From positions 22,346,209-22,410,208 of the forward strand of contig NC_135565.1 of NCBI RefSeq assembly GCF_964340395.1: 64,000 nt of DNA, read 5' to 3'. Source of the stretch: Glandiceps talaboti. Its lineage: Eukaryota; Hemichordata; Enteropneusta; Spengelidae. The translations under genes and the position numbers were made by a program. The notes beneath the pieces are model-generated. The model was not told where the DNA came from. It saw only the letters and a program-made list of their open reading frames with translations, and searched no databases. Below, piece after piece: positions 50,226 to 60,300 of this stretch; the first letter of the stretch is position 1; every line of letters begins with the position of its first letter.

Positions 50226-51318
50226 AAACAAACTGAACAAAAGAAGAGCAAAATTCTTCCAAAAAACACACCCAAAAAACATAACTGTAGCGTACTCTTT
50301 ACAAATCTTTTGTGATATGAGTAAAAATAAATTTTCATTCACAATAATCATTGGAAATCCACAGAATGATCAAATTCAATTGATTTATTTATTTATGAGT
50401 TGTCAGTTGAACCTTGATCATTTCAATCTTTGGCACAAAGATCCCTAAAATATATTATGTGGCTATATCTATTTCCAAGGAAAGGTCCTGGCACTTTGAT
50501 ATGACTAATAATGATATGGAAAATGGGCTGCAACTTGAGAAAAACTGTACCAGAAATACGGATACCACCCTATTGTGAGTGTAAAAATACACCAACATTC
50601 ATTGATAGCCTATATTTAGCTAAAATGATATAGGCTTGGTGTTTCACTCATGCAACATGACATTTAATACACACCCTCAGACAACCTCTAATGCAAAAGA
50701 ATCAGTTACATAGATGCCATGAAAACTGTGTGGTGATGTAGAAGTCGGGAGATGATACATTTCTACATAAACATACAGCTTACCTTACATGATGATTCTC
50801 TGAGTGTGTATACTCTTATCTATTGCACATACATCAAGTTTATGACTCTTAGTTTTAAAACTCTTGCTACAGTATTCAATGTTTGATAAGTTGACAAATT
50901 ATTTTGAATATAAAAATTGGTAGCCATGTTGAATAAGAATTGTGTAACTAACAACTAACCAGATGTGATAAACCAACCAAACCACTCAATCCTCTTTGGT
51001 TTTTTTCAACACTTCAAGAAATATGTCCTCATGATAAACTTGTGATGATGAAATATTCTAGCCAAGCACAGAAAATTGTGACTTTATCATGATTTAATTC
51101 TGTATATTGCATTTTACCCCAAATGCCCGATTATCATCTGTATGCCAATAAACTCTGATATCACAACATACACAGTGTTTTTGGTAAGGTTTGGTAACCC
51201 CGGTAACTAAGAAGGCAATCTGGTACACCTTGCTTCATGAATCTCTTTACTTTGTACTACAAGTTAGTTAAGTCAGTACATTATGGAAACTTGAGTACTG
51301 TTTACCTCCTTATTGCCT
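50226..51318. other. Intergenic, no gene seen
   Basis: AT-rich unique sequence without arrays or recognisable exons. Confidence 0.5.
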
Positions 51319-51577
51319 TTAAAGTGGCCATAGTGTAATAGGATGTAGTATTTATTTACTTTGAATTTATCATTTATAAAACAATTTTATCATGGCTTCC
51401 TACTTGAAAAAATGAATGTGAAACAACATACACCAAGTCCTTGTTTGTAACTCAATACATTACACAGATTAATAAATGTCTAAAATGTTTGTTATTGTAT
51501 AAACAATAACAAACTGTTTGGTTTTTTGTGGTTTTTACACACATTTTTAACATTTTGCAATATATTTAGTTACAAAC
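51319..51577. mobile_element. MITE family B, copy 4 (right end lost)
   Basis: It starts TTTAAAGTGGCCATAGTG and runs through GCTTCCTACTTGAAAAAATG and the centre. It stops in the right arm at TTACAAACGGGG, where the 93-bp minisatellite begins. Confidence 0.82.
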
Positions 51578-51985
51578 GGGGATGTGGGGATGTGATCACA
51601 TGCTTGTCACATGTGTATCACATGACTTTACAAAACCTACAGTACATCAGGCACTCCTAACAATGAGACAGTGCCTTGCGGGATGTGATCACATGCTTGT
51701 CACATGTGTATCACATGACTTTACAAAACCTACAGTACATCAGGCACTCCTAACAATGAGACAGTGCCTTGCGGGATGTGATCACATGCTTGTCACATGT
51801 GTATCACATGACTTTACAAAACCTACAGTACATCAGGCACTCCTAACAATGAGACAGTGCCTTGCGGGATGTGATCACATGCTTTTCACATGTGTATCAC
51901 ATGACTTTACAAAACCTACAGTACATCAGGCACACCTAACAATGAGACAGTGCCTTGCAGGATGTGATCACATCACATCACAATT
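51578..51985. repeat. 93-bp minisatellite rich in CACATG
   Basis: Four and a partial fifth copies of a 93-bp unit contain GGATGTGATCACATGCTTGT, CACATGTGTATCACATGACT and CAATGAGACAGTGCCTTGCG. Each unit has three CACATG E-box-type hexamers. 93 is 31 codons, so the plus strand stays open for 139 codons; the repetition and lack of other signals argue against a gene. Confidence 0.95.
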
Positions 51986-52524
51986 TGTTAATTCAAGTTA
52001 ATTACTTCACACACATCAAATACAAGTGTACCAACACTAAATTTATCAGGATACTATAATTTTCTTCCTTCTTTTCTTGATTAGAATAATTTCAATCTCA
52101 GACTTGCCTCATTTTACCAACGTGGCTATTTTTTTAAAGCCAATCCACCCTCCCACCAGTCATCTACAAAATATCAACCAATAAAATCCTGGATAAATTC
52201 TATTTTCTCTTTTTTGACCCATACTGACCAAATACCTCACATAAATAGTTGACATGATTTGTGTGATGTACTTTTTGTTTCCTCTCTAAGTTTGTACGTA
52301 TAAAAACAACTATTTTTGAAAACAAGACTGAAGGAATAATATCTGCATATAGAAAAGGCTACTTGAAAAACAACAACACATTTCTGGTAATATATATAAA
52401 ACAAATAAAAACAACAAACAAAATACTGAACATTTTCATTTTGAAAAGTAACAAAGTTTGAAAGATAAATAAATGTGTCTGTACATCACAGAAACACATG
52501 TACATCACAGAAATACTTATAGTA

Positions 52525-52836
52525 ATGGATAACATCACATGATTGTCACATGATAGTCATCTGACTTGATACTGGTTATCCAATTGGTCTTTTTTGTTTT
52601 CCAGGTTAGCTGGATAACATCACATGATTGTAAAATGATAGTCATCTGACTTGATACTGGTTAATCCAATTAATCGTTTTTGCTTTCCAGGTTAGCTGGA
52701 TAACATCACATGATTGTCACATGATAGTCATCTGACTTGATACTGGTTAATCCAATTAATCTTTTTTGCTTTCCAGGTTAGCTGGATAAAATCACATGAT
52801 TGTCACATGATAGTCATCTGACTTGATACTGGTCTC
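52525..52836. repeat. ~88-bp tandem repeat containing the end of the elongase gene
   Basis: Nearly four units contain TAACATCACATGATTGTCAC, ATGATAGTCATCTGACTTGA and TTTTTTGTTTTCCAGGTTAGCT. The last unit runs into the elongase final exon (TATTGGTCTTTCTTGTTTTCC), where it supplies the stop codon and last codons. The repeat was therefore made by duplicating the 3' end of the gene, or the gene end was captured into the array. Confidence 0.88.
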
Positions 52837-53115
52837 TTATTGGTCTTTCTTGTTTTCCAAACTAGTATGTCCATTGGCTACAGCATCACCATTTTGGCTA
52901 ACCTCTCCATTGTATTTACTGCTACCATTCTGTTGTACTTTGGCTCTGGCTCTGCGATCTCGTTTCTTTATAATATATGCATGGAAGTAGAAGTTGGTGA
53001 AGAGTACAATAAAACTAGTGGCATATCCTATCAAAGCATAGTGCATCCATTCAGGGAAGTCACACCCAAAGTATAAAGACTGTACAGCATGGGCTATGCC
53101 AATAACAAACTGAAC
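52837..53115 (-). CDS. ELOVL4-like: ELOVL exon 6 (last TM helices, cytosolic tail, stop)
   Basis: The acceptor (minus) is CGCTTTTTTCAG before 53115; the exon begins in phase 0. It reads [60 protein letters not shown] and ends ENKKDQ before TAA. QF completes the TxxQxxQ motif begun in the previous exon. [14 protein letters not shown] corresponds to PFPKWMHWALIAYA of human ELOVL4. The tail is basic and Asn/Gly-rich like ELOVL4, and the final KKDQ is a canonical KKxx ER-retrieval signal. Confidence 0.93.
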   Translation of the reverse strand, partial: VQFVIGIAHAVQSLYFGCDFPEWMHYALIGYATSFIVLFTNFYFHAYIIKKRDRRARAKVQQNGSSKYNGEVSQNGDAVANGHTSLENKKDQ

Positions 53116-56100
53116 CTGAAAAAAGCGAAAAAAAAGAAATATTCAAAACTCAAAAATATTTATGATTGTAGTTAACTTGACTGTTTCACTATGTTGATAA
53201 ATTTGTTTCTGTCATCATTTATTTTTGTTTGTTTCAATTGTAGTTTGCTAGTGGGGTGGGGGTGGGGGGTGAGGGTGAGGGTGCAGGTTAGGGGTGGTGA
53301 CGGGGCAATCTGATTAAAATCTGATGTGGTGAAAGCGGCTAGATGCCTTCATTTACCTCTATTTCCATTGTTTTGTATCATTTGTTTTGTTCTGCATGGA
53401 AAGGAGGCGATCACCCAGAACAAAACAAATGACACAAAACAATGGAAATAGAGATAAATAAAGACATCTAGCCGTTTTCATCACATCAGATTTTAATCAG
53501 ATTTGGGGTGTCGGTGGGGGGGGGGGGGTACTTATATATACAGATATACATCAAAGCTTAGACTTCAAGGGGAGATACTAACCATAATGTAGTCAAAATC
53601 CTTTCACTATTTATTCAATAGGTGATATGACAAAAACCTACCATTTAAAATTTATCATCAAATGAAATCTTTTCCTGGTGTTCTTGTTTAAAGTCTATAA
53701 ATCATAGTGCATCTACTTACTAGTTGTAAAATTGTCAGATATTTTTTCCACCATAGAAGTTTCTGGAACCGAGGTCCAAAGGCAGACATCCCATAGTAGA
53801 AATACATGATGATATGTACAAAACAGTTAATAGAGGCACCAACAGTAGCTGCAACCAAGAAAAGAGGAACAAAATTCATTAAATGTCAACAATGGGCATT
53901 TCCACTATCATCTGTGTACAAGAAAACATGAAAAAATTCCCTAAATGTCAACAATAGGCGTTTTCCACAATCGACTGTGAGGGCGCTGTTCTTCTGTCTG
54001 TGTATCCCATGGGGGAATCACCAAGAAACTTGAATAAAACTCACTAAATATCAACATATATGTTTGCACTATACCACTCTTTTACACAAATTTGCATGTG
54101 AACTGTAAGAAGCAGTAAAATGAGTGACTGCTAATTCAACCCATTTGATCAAGACTTCACGGGAAATCTTTAAACTAAAATACTAGTAATTGCCCAAATG
54201 GCCCCTTTGATTCAAATCCACCACAGTAATCCCAACTAAAATACTTACACTGTCCACCTGCAACCCATCTGACCCCAATCCACCACAGTAAAAACATGGT
54301 GGAATGGTGGTACACATGAAGGAAGCTCAACTGGTTGTTCTTCTTACGAAGAATAAAGAAGACAGTATCTAACATCTCTAGAGATTTGGAGAAGTAATAC
54401 CACCATAGAGCTGCAGCTATCTGTTGTAGTAAGTAAAAAAATAAAACAAGTCAGAGACATATGACCACAGTACTCAGTTGGTTGGGGTTGTCGGTTGCTG
54501 AATGGTTAAACCACTTGCCTCTTACCACTGCGGCCGGGGTTCGAACCCCATTCAGGGTTCGATTAAATTTACCACGCTGTAAGTAAGAAGAGTGTCGTTC
54601 AGTTTGACTCTACCGAACAACACAGGTTTTCCCCGGGTAAGAGGCAAGTGGTTTAACCACTCAGCCACCGACAACCCTTAATATACAATAACACAATGTT
54701 CCAGACGATAACCAGAATGTATGATACAGAATTATTGTATTAGATGTCATTCTATTTAGTAATACTTACACTTATTTCATGTATGTCATTAGTATAACGG
54801 ACTGGAGTACAGGTGAAGTCATAACTTGCCATATACATGTGGTATATACACTGAAAAATAAGAAACAAGATGGGAATTATTAAGTGAGCAAAATACACAA
54901 TTTAAGATTATATTTTTAGTGCCAGGCGGCTGACTGTTTGGCCAAGTAACTTCCTTGCAAATTGCCACTATTTACCTCATAGGTCAATTTTTGTAAGACC
55001 TATTCTGATTTGTTCTTACTCTACAATGTCGACTTATTGTAGTAAATTTATCCAATCATTGAAATCCTTTTATAACATATGTAAATAATTTACTCAACAG
55101 TACACTTCCATTCAATATGAGTTTCCGTGTTATAAATTCCAGATGAGGTTCACACATTACGTCATATGTGTATATCATTGTAGTATTGTTACTTTTCTTT
55201 ACTTGTTATGATTCTGCTCTTTCCATTTTTGTGTTTCTTTAGATTAGTTATTTAATTTCAAAGTGACAAATAAGCCTGATGGGTAGGGTGATGTATTAAG
55301 TTTCTGTTCTTTCTATTGTCAATTTATAAATGTATAATATGTGTCACTATGATAAACATCTCCTGTTCAGTCTGGTTGAGATGTAAATGTCATCAAGGTT
55401 TCACTGCTCATTTCCAACTAAGAGTGACACCCCCTGCCCCTTATGTCAGCTGTATTTTCCTCGGCTGAATTTAATTGTATAATATTTATTGGATATATTA
55501 TCTCATATTATTCATTTTTCATATTATTTATTTTCACCAGACACAAAGGGAAAATGATACACAACCGAGAAGAAAAGAAAAGAAAAAATGTACCTGGTGA
55601 GGGCCATAGAAATAGTTCAAGCAGAACTAGTCTAGTCTATGACCCTGATACATAGGAAATTAACTGTAAGGCGCAAATTCAACACAGAAATCAAATGAGG
55701 AAATATGTCACAGGAAAAATAAATCGCTATCAGGAATATATCCTGTATTTTCTTTCAGTTCATTACATGGAACTGACTGACTGACAGAGGCTTTAATTTC
55801 TGTGTTGAAATTGAGCTGTACAATTTATCTGTGTTTACTAAAGTTGGCACACATGTCACATGGTTAATATATTTACGAGGTATTTATAGAAACTGAAACT
55901 ATTATCCAGAGACTACAGACTACTTGGGTATGTCTTTATGAATAATTTACTATAACACCACCAAAGAGTTTTAGCTCAAGATAATCTCTGCTTCAAAGTA
56001 TCCTTCATTATACTTGCTATAGTAGATTTTACAGTTCCAAGATGCACTGAGTGAGACGGCATTGCCTATGTTGTTAGATTTAGTCTTGTTTTGTTTTTAT

Positions 56101-57690
56101 TTAATTTGAAATAACATTGTCAATATGAACTGATGGAAAAGCATGTTGGTCTTATTAATTATGAGTGATTTTATAGAAGTGAGACTAAACACCATCAATC
56201 AGAGAGGAATAATTTTTTCTCGTAAATCCAGGGTATGGTCATGTGACATCCAAGGGGGTATGGTCATGTTACATCCATCCAGGGTATGATCATGTGACAT
56301 CCAAGGAGGTATGGTCATGTGACATCCAAGGGGGTATGGTCATGTGACATCCAAGGGGGTATGGTCATGTGACATCCATGGGGGGTATGGTTATGTTACA
56401 TCCATCCAGGGTATGGTCATGTTACATCCATCCAGGGTATGGTCATGTGACATCCAAGGAGGTATGGTCATGTGACATCCAAGGAGGTATGGTCATGTGA
56501 CATCCATGGGGGTATGGTCATGTGACATCCAAGGGGGTATGGTCATGTGACATCCATGGGGGTATGGTCATGTGACATCCATCCAGGGTATGGTCATGTT
56601 ACATCCATCCAGGGTATGGTCATGTGACATCCAAGGAGGTATGGTCATGTGACATCCAAGGAGGTATGGTCATGTGACATCCATGGGGGTATGGTCATGT
56701 GACATCCAAGGGGGTATGGTCATGTGACATCCATGGGGGTATGGTCATGTGACATCCATCCCCTTTCTATTAATGGCAACATCACTTAGGTCATTTATAT
56801 TTTCCTTGGCTGAACAAAGACAGATATTGGGGAATAATTTCTAAATATACAACATAACTTACCTGTGTCCATATATGTAATGAGAGACCCATAATAAAGA
56901 AATTATAAATAATCATAGGATATTTTAATTTCATAGGTTCTCGGTTTTCCATATATTTTGGACCTAGCCATACTATCAACAAATATAATACAATAATTGC
57001 TAGAGTTGGTAATGGTGATGACATCAAAAACCAATCATCAACTCTTTTGTCTGAAAAAGAAGGAAAGAAAAAAAACAAAGCTTATGTCTCTACAAGTAAG
57101 ATAAATACTAAAAGTGTTTGTAACTTAATACATTGCAAAAAGCTAAAAAAAAAAGTGTAAAATGTTTGTTATTGTACGTACAGATTTCACACGTTTAGTA
57201 ATCTTTTGTCATTTATTGAATTACAAACAAGGACTCGGCATATGTTGTTTCATATTGATTTTTCAAGGAGGAAGCCATAATTGTTTAGATCCAAAATCCA
57301 AAATCTATATCAAATCCTAATGCACGAGTCAATGTAATGCCCGAGGGACCCCACCTCGGGCGATATGGGACAAATGTGGGGGATTAGACCGTGTTTGCCA
57401 TGAAACAATGCCTGAGGGGGTGGGGCAATTGCCTCATATTGACCTCCCTAGTCATTTTCACGGACGTAAAAGAGTGGTTGTGTGTCAGTCATAATTTTAT
57501 AAGACTAATTTCCAAATCCCCACTATGCCCTGAGGTAGGGAGGGTGGGGGTTAACATTGACTCCTGCATTACCATATGGTCACTTTAACTTACCTCTAAA
57601 TGTCATGCTATAGTCATATGCCTCCTTCACATGATGGAGTTTGTCTCTTAAGATATCCATGGTAACCAAATTCCTAACAACCTTGTGAAT
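52837..57690 (-). CDS. ELOVL4-like: Very-long-chain fatty acid elongase, ELOVL4/2/5 group, whole gene
   Basis: The predicted minus-strand join is 57660-57594 (from the ATG), 57050-56863, 54850-54770, 54420-54249, 53848-53721 and 53115-52837. This is 915 bases, or 304 residues; human ELOVL4 is 314. The enzyme would condense malonyl-CoA with an acyl-CoA at the ER membrane, the first step of elongation beyond C18-C20. Motifs seen: KxxExxDT at 124-131, HVYHH at 147-151, NxxxHxxMYxYY at 177-188, TxxQxxQ at 208-214, and KKDQ at the C terminus. The Gln five residues before HVYHH is typical of the PUFA-elongating ELOVL2/4/5 branch. All junctions keep phase. ELOVL4 fits best overall, but an ancestral 2/5-type cannot be excluded. 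Confidence 0.93.
53307..53503. mobile_element. Foldback element (87-bp arms) in an elongase intron
   Basis: The left arm AATCTGATTAAAATCTGATG to TTTTGTTCTG is repeated as its near-perfect reverse complement after a loop of about 20 bases (CATGGAAAGGAGGCGATCACC region). G-rich runs flank both sides (GGGGTGGGGGGTGAGGG and GGTGGGGGGGGGGGG). In the pre-mRNA it would form a long hairpin. Confidence 0.92.
53721..53848 (-). CDS. ELOVL4-like: ELOVL exon 5
   Basis: The acceptor (minus) is TTTTCTTGGTTGCAG and the donor is CAACTA/GTAAGT. It enters in phase 1, giving [20 protein letters not shown], then [20 protein letters not shown] and LTILQL. It holds the NxxxHxxMYxYY motif and the first part of TxxQxxQ, as in all animal elongases. 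Confidence 0.93.
54249..54420 (-). CDS. ELOVL4-like: ELOVL exon 4 (catalytic histidine box)
   Basis: The acceptor (minus) is TTACTTACTACAACAG and the donor is GACAGT/GTAAGT. It reads [40 protein letters not shown] and [25 protein letters not shown] and the HVYHH box are present and intact. The stretch is close to identical with the ELOVL4 consensus ([18 protein letters not shown]). Confidence 0.96.
54486..54680. mobile_element. SINE family 2 with inverted ends, inside an elongase intron
   Basis: It begins GGGTTGTCGGTTGCTGAATG, GTTAAACCACTTGCCTCTTA with a tRNA-like A box, followed by a B box GGGGTTCGAACCCC. It continues with AAATTTACCACGCTGTAAG and GAGTGTCGTTCAGTTTGACT. The right end (TAAGAGGCAAGTGGTTTAAC, CACTCAGCCACCGACAACCC) is the reverse complement of the head. 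This could be two heads in inverted orientation around a SINE body. Confidence 0.8.
54770..54850 (-). CDS. ELOVL4-like: ELOVL exon 3
   Basis: The acceptor (minus) is CTTATTTTTCAG and the donor is ATAAGT/GTAAGT; phase 0 to phase 0, 27 codons. It reads [20 protein letters not shown] then NDIHEIS. It corresponds to the luminal loop region of ELOVL4 ([20 protein letters not shown]..HEVRI). The sequence is diverged, but the ends join perfectly to IAAALWW. Confidence 0.85.
56228..56762. repeat. 25-bp minisatellite of GTCATGTGACATCC units
   Basis: About 21 units of GGTATGGTCATGTGACATCC plus AAGGG, CATGG or ATCCA variants, forming a 200-bp higher-order block that is itself duplicated (about 56255-56450 and 56560-56760). 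Each unit holds the palindromic E-box GTCATGTGAC. It lies in elongase intron 2, about 100 bp downstream of exon 2 on the coding strand. Confidence 0.95.
56863..57050 (-). CDS. ELOVL4-like: ELOVL exon 2 (first TM helices)
   Basis: The acceptor (minus) is CCTTCTTTTTCAG and the donor is ACACAG/GTAAGT. It enters in phase 1 and leaves in phase 0. It reads [40 protein letters not shown] and [20 protein letters not shown]. It matches [33 protein letters not shown] of ELOVL4, including the conserved GPKxMxxREP loop between the first two membrane segments. Confidence 0.95.
57113..57588. mobile_element. MITE family B, copy 5, with a nested foldback element
   Basis: The family B right half is recognisable (TTACAAACAAGGACTCGGCA and TTTTTCAAGGAGGAAGCCAT), as is its right end CCATATGGTCACTTTAA at 57572-57588. 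Between them, 57318-57571 is a separate inverted-repeat element starting TAATGCACGAGTCAATGT and ending in the complement ACATTGACTCCTGCATTA. The outer end stops about six bases before the elongase exon 1 donor. Confidence 0.8.
57594..57690 (-). CDS. ELOVL4-like: ELOVL exon 1 (5'UTR part and start codon)
   Basis: The acceptor (minus) is CATATTTTCCAG before 57690, so a non-coding exon lies further upstream. The ATG at 57660-57658 sits in a good context (GTTACCATGG). Coding reads [20 protein letters not shown] then FR plus one base, donor AGAG/GTAAGT. The phase 1 junction gives FR-D-KRVDDW. The N-terminus is short compared with human ELOVL4, as usual in invertebrate members. An in-frame upstream extension was not found. 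Confidence 0.85.
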
Positions 57691-57754
57691 CTGGAAAATA
57701 TGAAAGAACATAAAAATTGTTAATTTAACGAATTCTTTCAATTTGTATGATTTC

Positions 57755-57795
57755 ACCAGTAGAGTTCACCAGTAGAGTTCACCAGTAGAGTTCAG
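57755..57795. repeat. 13-bp repeat, three copies
   Basis: CCAGTAGAGTTCA occurs three times in a row. Confidence 0.85.
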
Positions 57796-58083
57796 CAACT
57801 TTTAGCATCGATCCTCGTGTCAAAAACTATGATGAGATGATACTGTGTATTGTGTTGGAAAGTGAGAAAATATTACATTTAGTAAAATAAAATAAAGGGT
57901 ATTAGACATATGAAATGCACTACCTACATGTACACACTGGAATGTACACATGTGTCTACACATGTCTTTGTTTCATTATCATTACATATGTATATGTACA
58001 CTATTATGCATTGAATGAATATGTATATACACTGTATAGATACAATAGCCTTGCTGGTACCCCACATGGAGAAGTGGTCGCAA

Positions 58084-58295
58084 TCATTCATTCATTCATA
58101 CACATGTTCATTCATTTAAAACATTCGTTCATACACGCTACATTCATTGAATCATCATTCTTTCATTCATTCACTAGCTCATTCACACACACAAACACAT
58201 GCAAACATGCAGACAGACACAGACAGACAGATACACACAGACACACAGACACACAGACAGACACACACACACAGACACACACACACACACAGACA

Positions 58296-58345
<50 letters not shown>
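58084..58345. repeat. Compound (CATT)n and (CA)n/(CAGA)n microsatellite
   Basis: ATTCATTCATTCAT clusters at 58086-58175 are followed by ACAGACAGACACACAG units and a pure (CA)n tract at about 58302-58340. Confidence 0.93.
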
Positions 58346-58349
<4 letters not shown>

Positions 58350-59870
58350 TCATTCATTACATGTTGTGCACATATTATATTTACTATTACCCAAAACACA
58401 TCATGTAATTGAATACTTTGGGTATCAAGAGGTTATAACCAAACATGTAAATATTTAATATGTTGTCTACTTTATTAATTTTGCTGTTCTACAAAGTATT
58501 TCTTTCATACACATATCTAAAGTGAAACTAGTTTTATCACAAAATCTAAATCAATACTTTTAATGTCACCTTCATCCCTCTATTTCCATACTGTTTTGTT
58601 GGTATAGAGATTGTGTCTACTATACTATGCCTTCTGGTCCTTTCTCTCTATACAGTACTATCAAAATACAGCTGGTTGGATTACCCCTTCTGATCTGTTG
58701 TCTACTGTTCTATTAAAAGAGTACTGCTATAATTCCCAGCTATACTTTGACCAGGTTAGCTTTAGTGTCACCTTATGGTCTATTGTCTACATACCCATAT
58801 CAACATAATGCTGGTATTACATTGTACTAATTGCCATCAAAATTATCCAAGGCTTTATAGTCTTCCAATATTGAACAAAAGAAGTGTCAAGAATAGCTTT
58901 TTATTCAACCAGTATAGTATTGAAAACAATCACATTACCACATGTTGTATGTACATACATGTGTTAGCTTGAAGTCTATGACAACCTGTGTACAGTTAGC
59001 CTGTATATAGTCTATTCTATTCTAGCACTTACAATGACGACAATCTATGTACCTGCAGTTAAAATATAGTCATGATAGATTCATAGATTCCAGGAAATAT
59101 ACTTGTTAAAAAATGTTTCTGATAGAACATTTATCATCACGTTCTTTAAAACTTTTACAATAAAAATATGCAGAATTAATAATGTTGTTGTAAATGGTGG
59201 AGTTTCAATCCCAGGTTCTGACATCGAATAATGTTGTCTTATCAGCTGTGCAGTTATTATGATTCTTTTATCAAGGACCAACATTTCTTTAATTCTGGAT
59301 TGCTGGTTTTTTAACACCTACTCTGGCTGAGAACCAGCCTTGTAGCTCAGACCACTAACGGACATCTCCTAACAAATTAGTGGTCTGAGCTAGTACAGTG
59401 TAGTAAGACCTTAGTACGTCAAGAGGTTCTTGTATAACTATAGCTATTACATATAAAGGCCATTATAATTTATAACACCTCTGTCTGGGCCCATTGGGTG
59501 TTATATAAAGCTAAAAGGTCATTACAACACCTCATTACAGCACATCTGTCTGGGCCCTTCAATCCAAAATAAGCAGACTTGCTTGAGAGACTCACTAGCA
59601 GTTAGAGACTACATGAGATCCCCAAGGTCTTTTATTGAGGTTACCAACTAAGATTATTGTGCAATGTATAGAAAATCTATGCAGATTTGACTAGATGTCC
59701 TTACTTTGTTATAAAGGGTTTAAAAACTGGAAATAAAGAATGGACAGAGTCACATTTAGAGAGAGTCTTGTAAATCAGGAAGTAACTGTAATATCTATAG
59801 TACTAGTATATCTGGTGTATTTTACACAGCTGAGTTCTGATATCATAACTATGACTATATTTCATATTTT
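58346..59870. other. Upstream of the elongase, no coding exon seen
   Basis: AT-rich sequence. It holds a perfect 16-bp inverted repeat at 59343-59392. A non-coding first exon of the elongase could lie anywhere upstream of 57690; I cannot place it. Confidence 0.4.
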
Positions 59871-59887
59871 GTAAATTTGATGAGTTC

Positions 59888-60008
59888 TGCACTTTGCTAC
59901 ATTGTATCGCTACCTTGCTACATTATATCTACCTTGCTACATTGTATCTATATTGCTACATTATATCTACCTTGCTACATTATATCTACCTTGCTACATT
60001 GTATCTGG
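59888..60008. repeat. 18-bp minisatellite
   Basis: About seven units of CTACCTTGCTACATTATAT or TTGTAT. Confidence 0.88.
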
Positions 60009-60204
60009 ATATTAAACACAAATACCAGACCAATAATTATTGATTTCTATAATCTTTAACAAAAATAATATAAAAAAACCTAAATGTATATTAAATATAA
60101 GTTTCACAAAGTACCATTTCTGGTTTTGTTTCTAAACCCATTGCCTTTATTTACCTCTTTGTATTCATACAGCCTGTACAAAACCTTTGGAGTTTGTGAA
60201 ATTA

Positions 60205-60300
60205 AACTGGATGGATATATTTCTTTTGGATATGTAATTTATAAAATTAAACAACTTTACTATGTTTTTCTACTTGAAAAAATAACGTGAAACAGATTAG
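60205..60300. mobile_element. MITE family B, copy 6 (fragment of left arm)
   Basis: AACTGGATGGATATATTTCT, AATTTATAAAATTAAACAAC and TACTTGAAAAAATAACGTGA correspond in order to the first third of family B. The rest is absent. Confidence 0.65.

Noticed and set aside
51582-52001. 139-codon plus-strand ORF with a 31-residue repeat
   Set aside because: The 93-bp tandem unit explains it. There are no splice sites, no homology and no flanking gene structure. It is the best of the repeat ORFs, but unsupported.
54490-54560. Possible tRNA gene
   Set aside because: A and B box-like sequences are present, but the stems do not pair as a cloverleaf. The sequence recurs as a SINE head.
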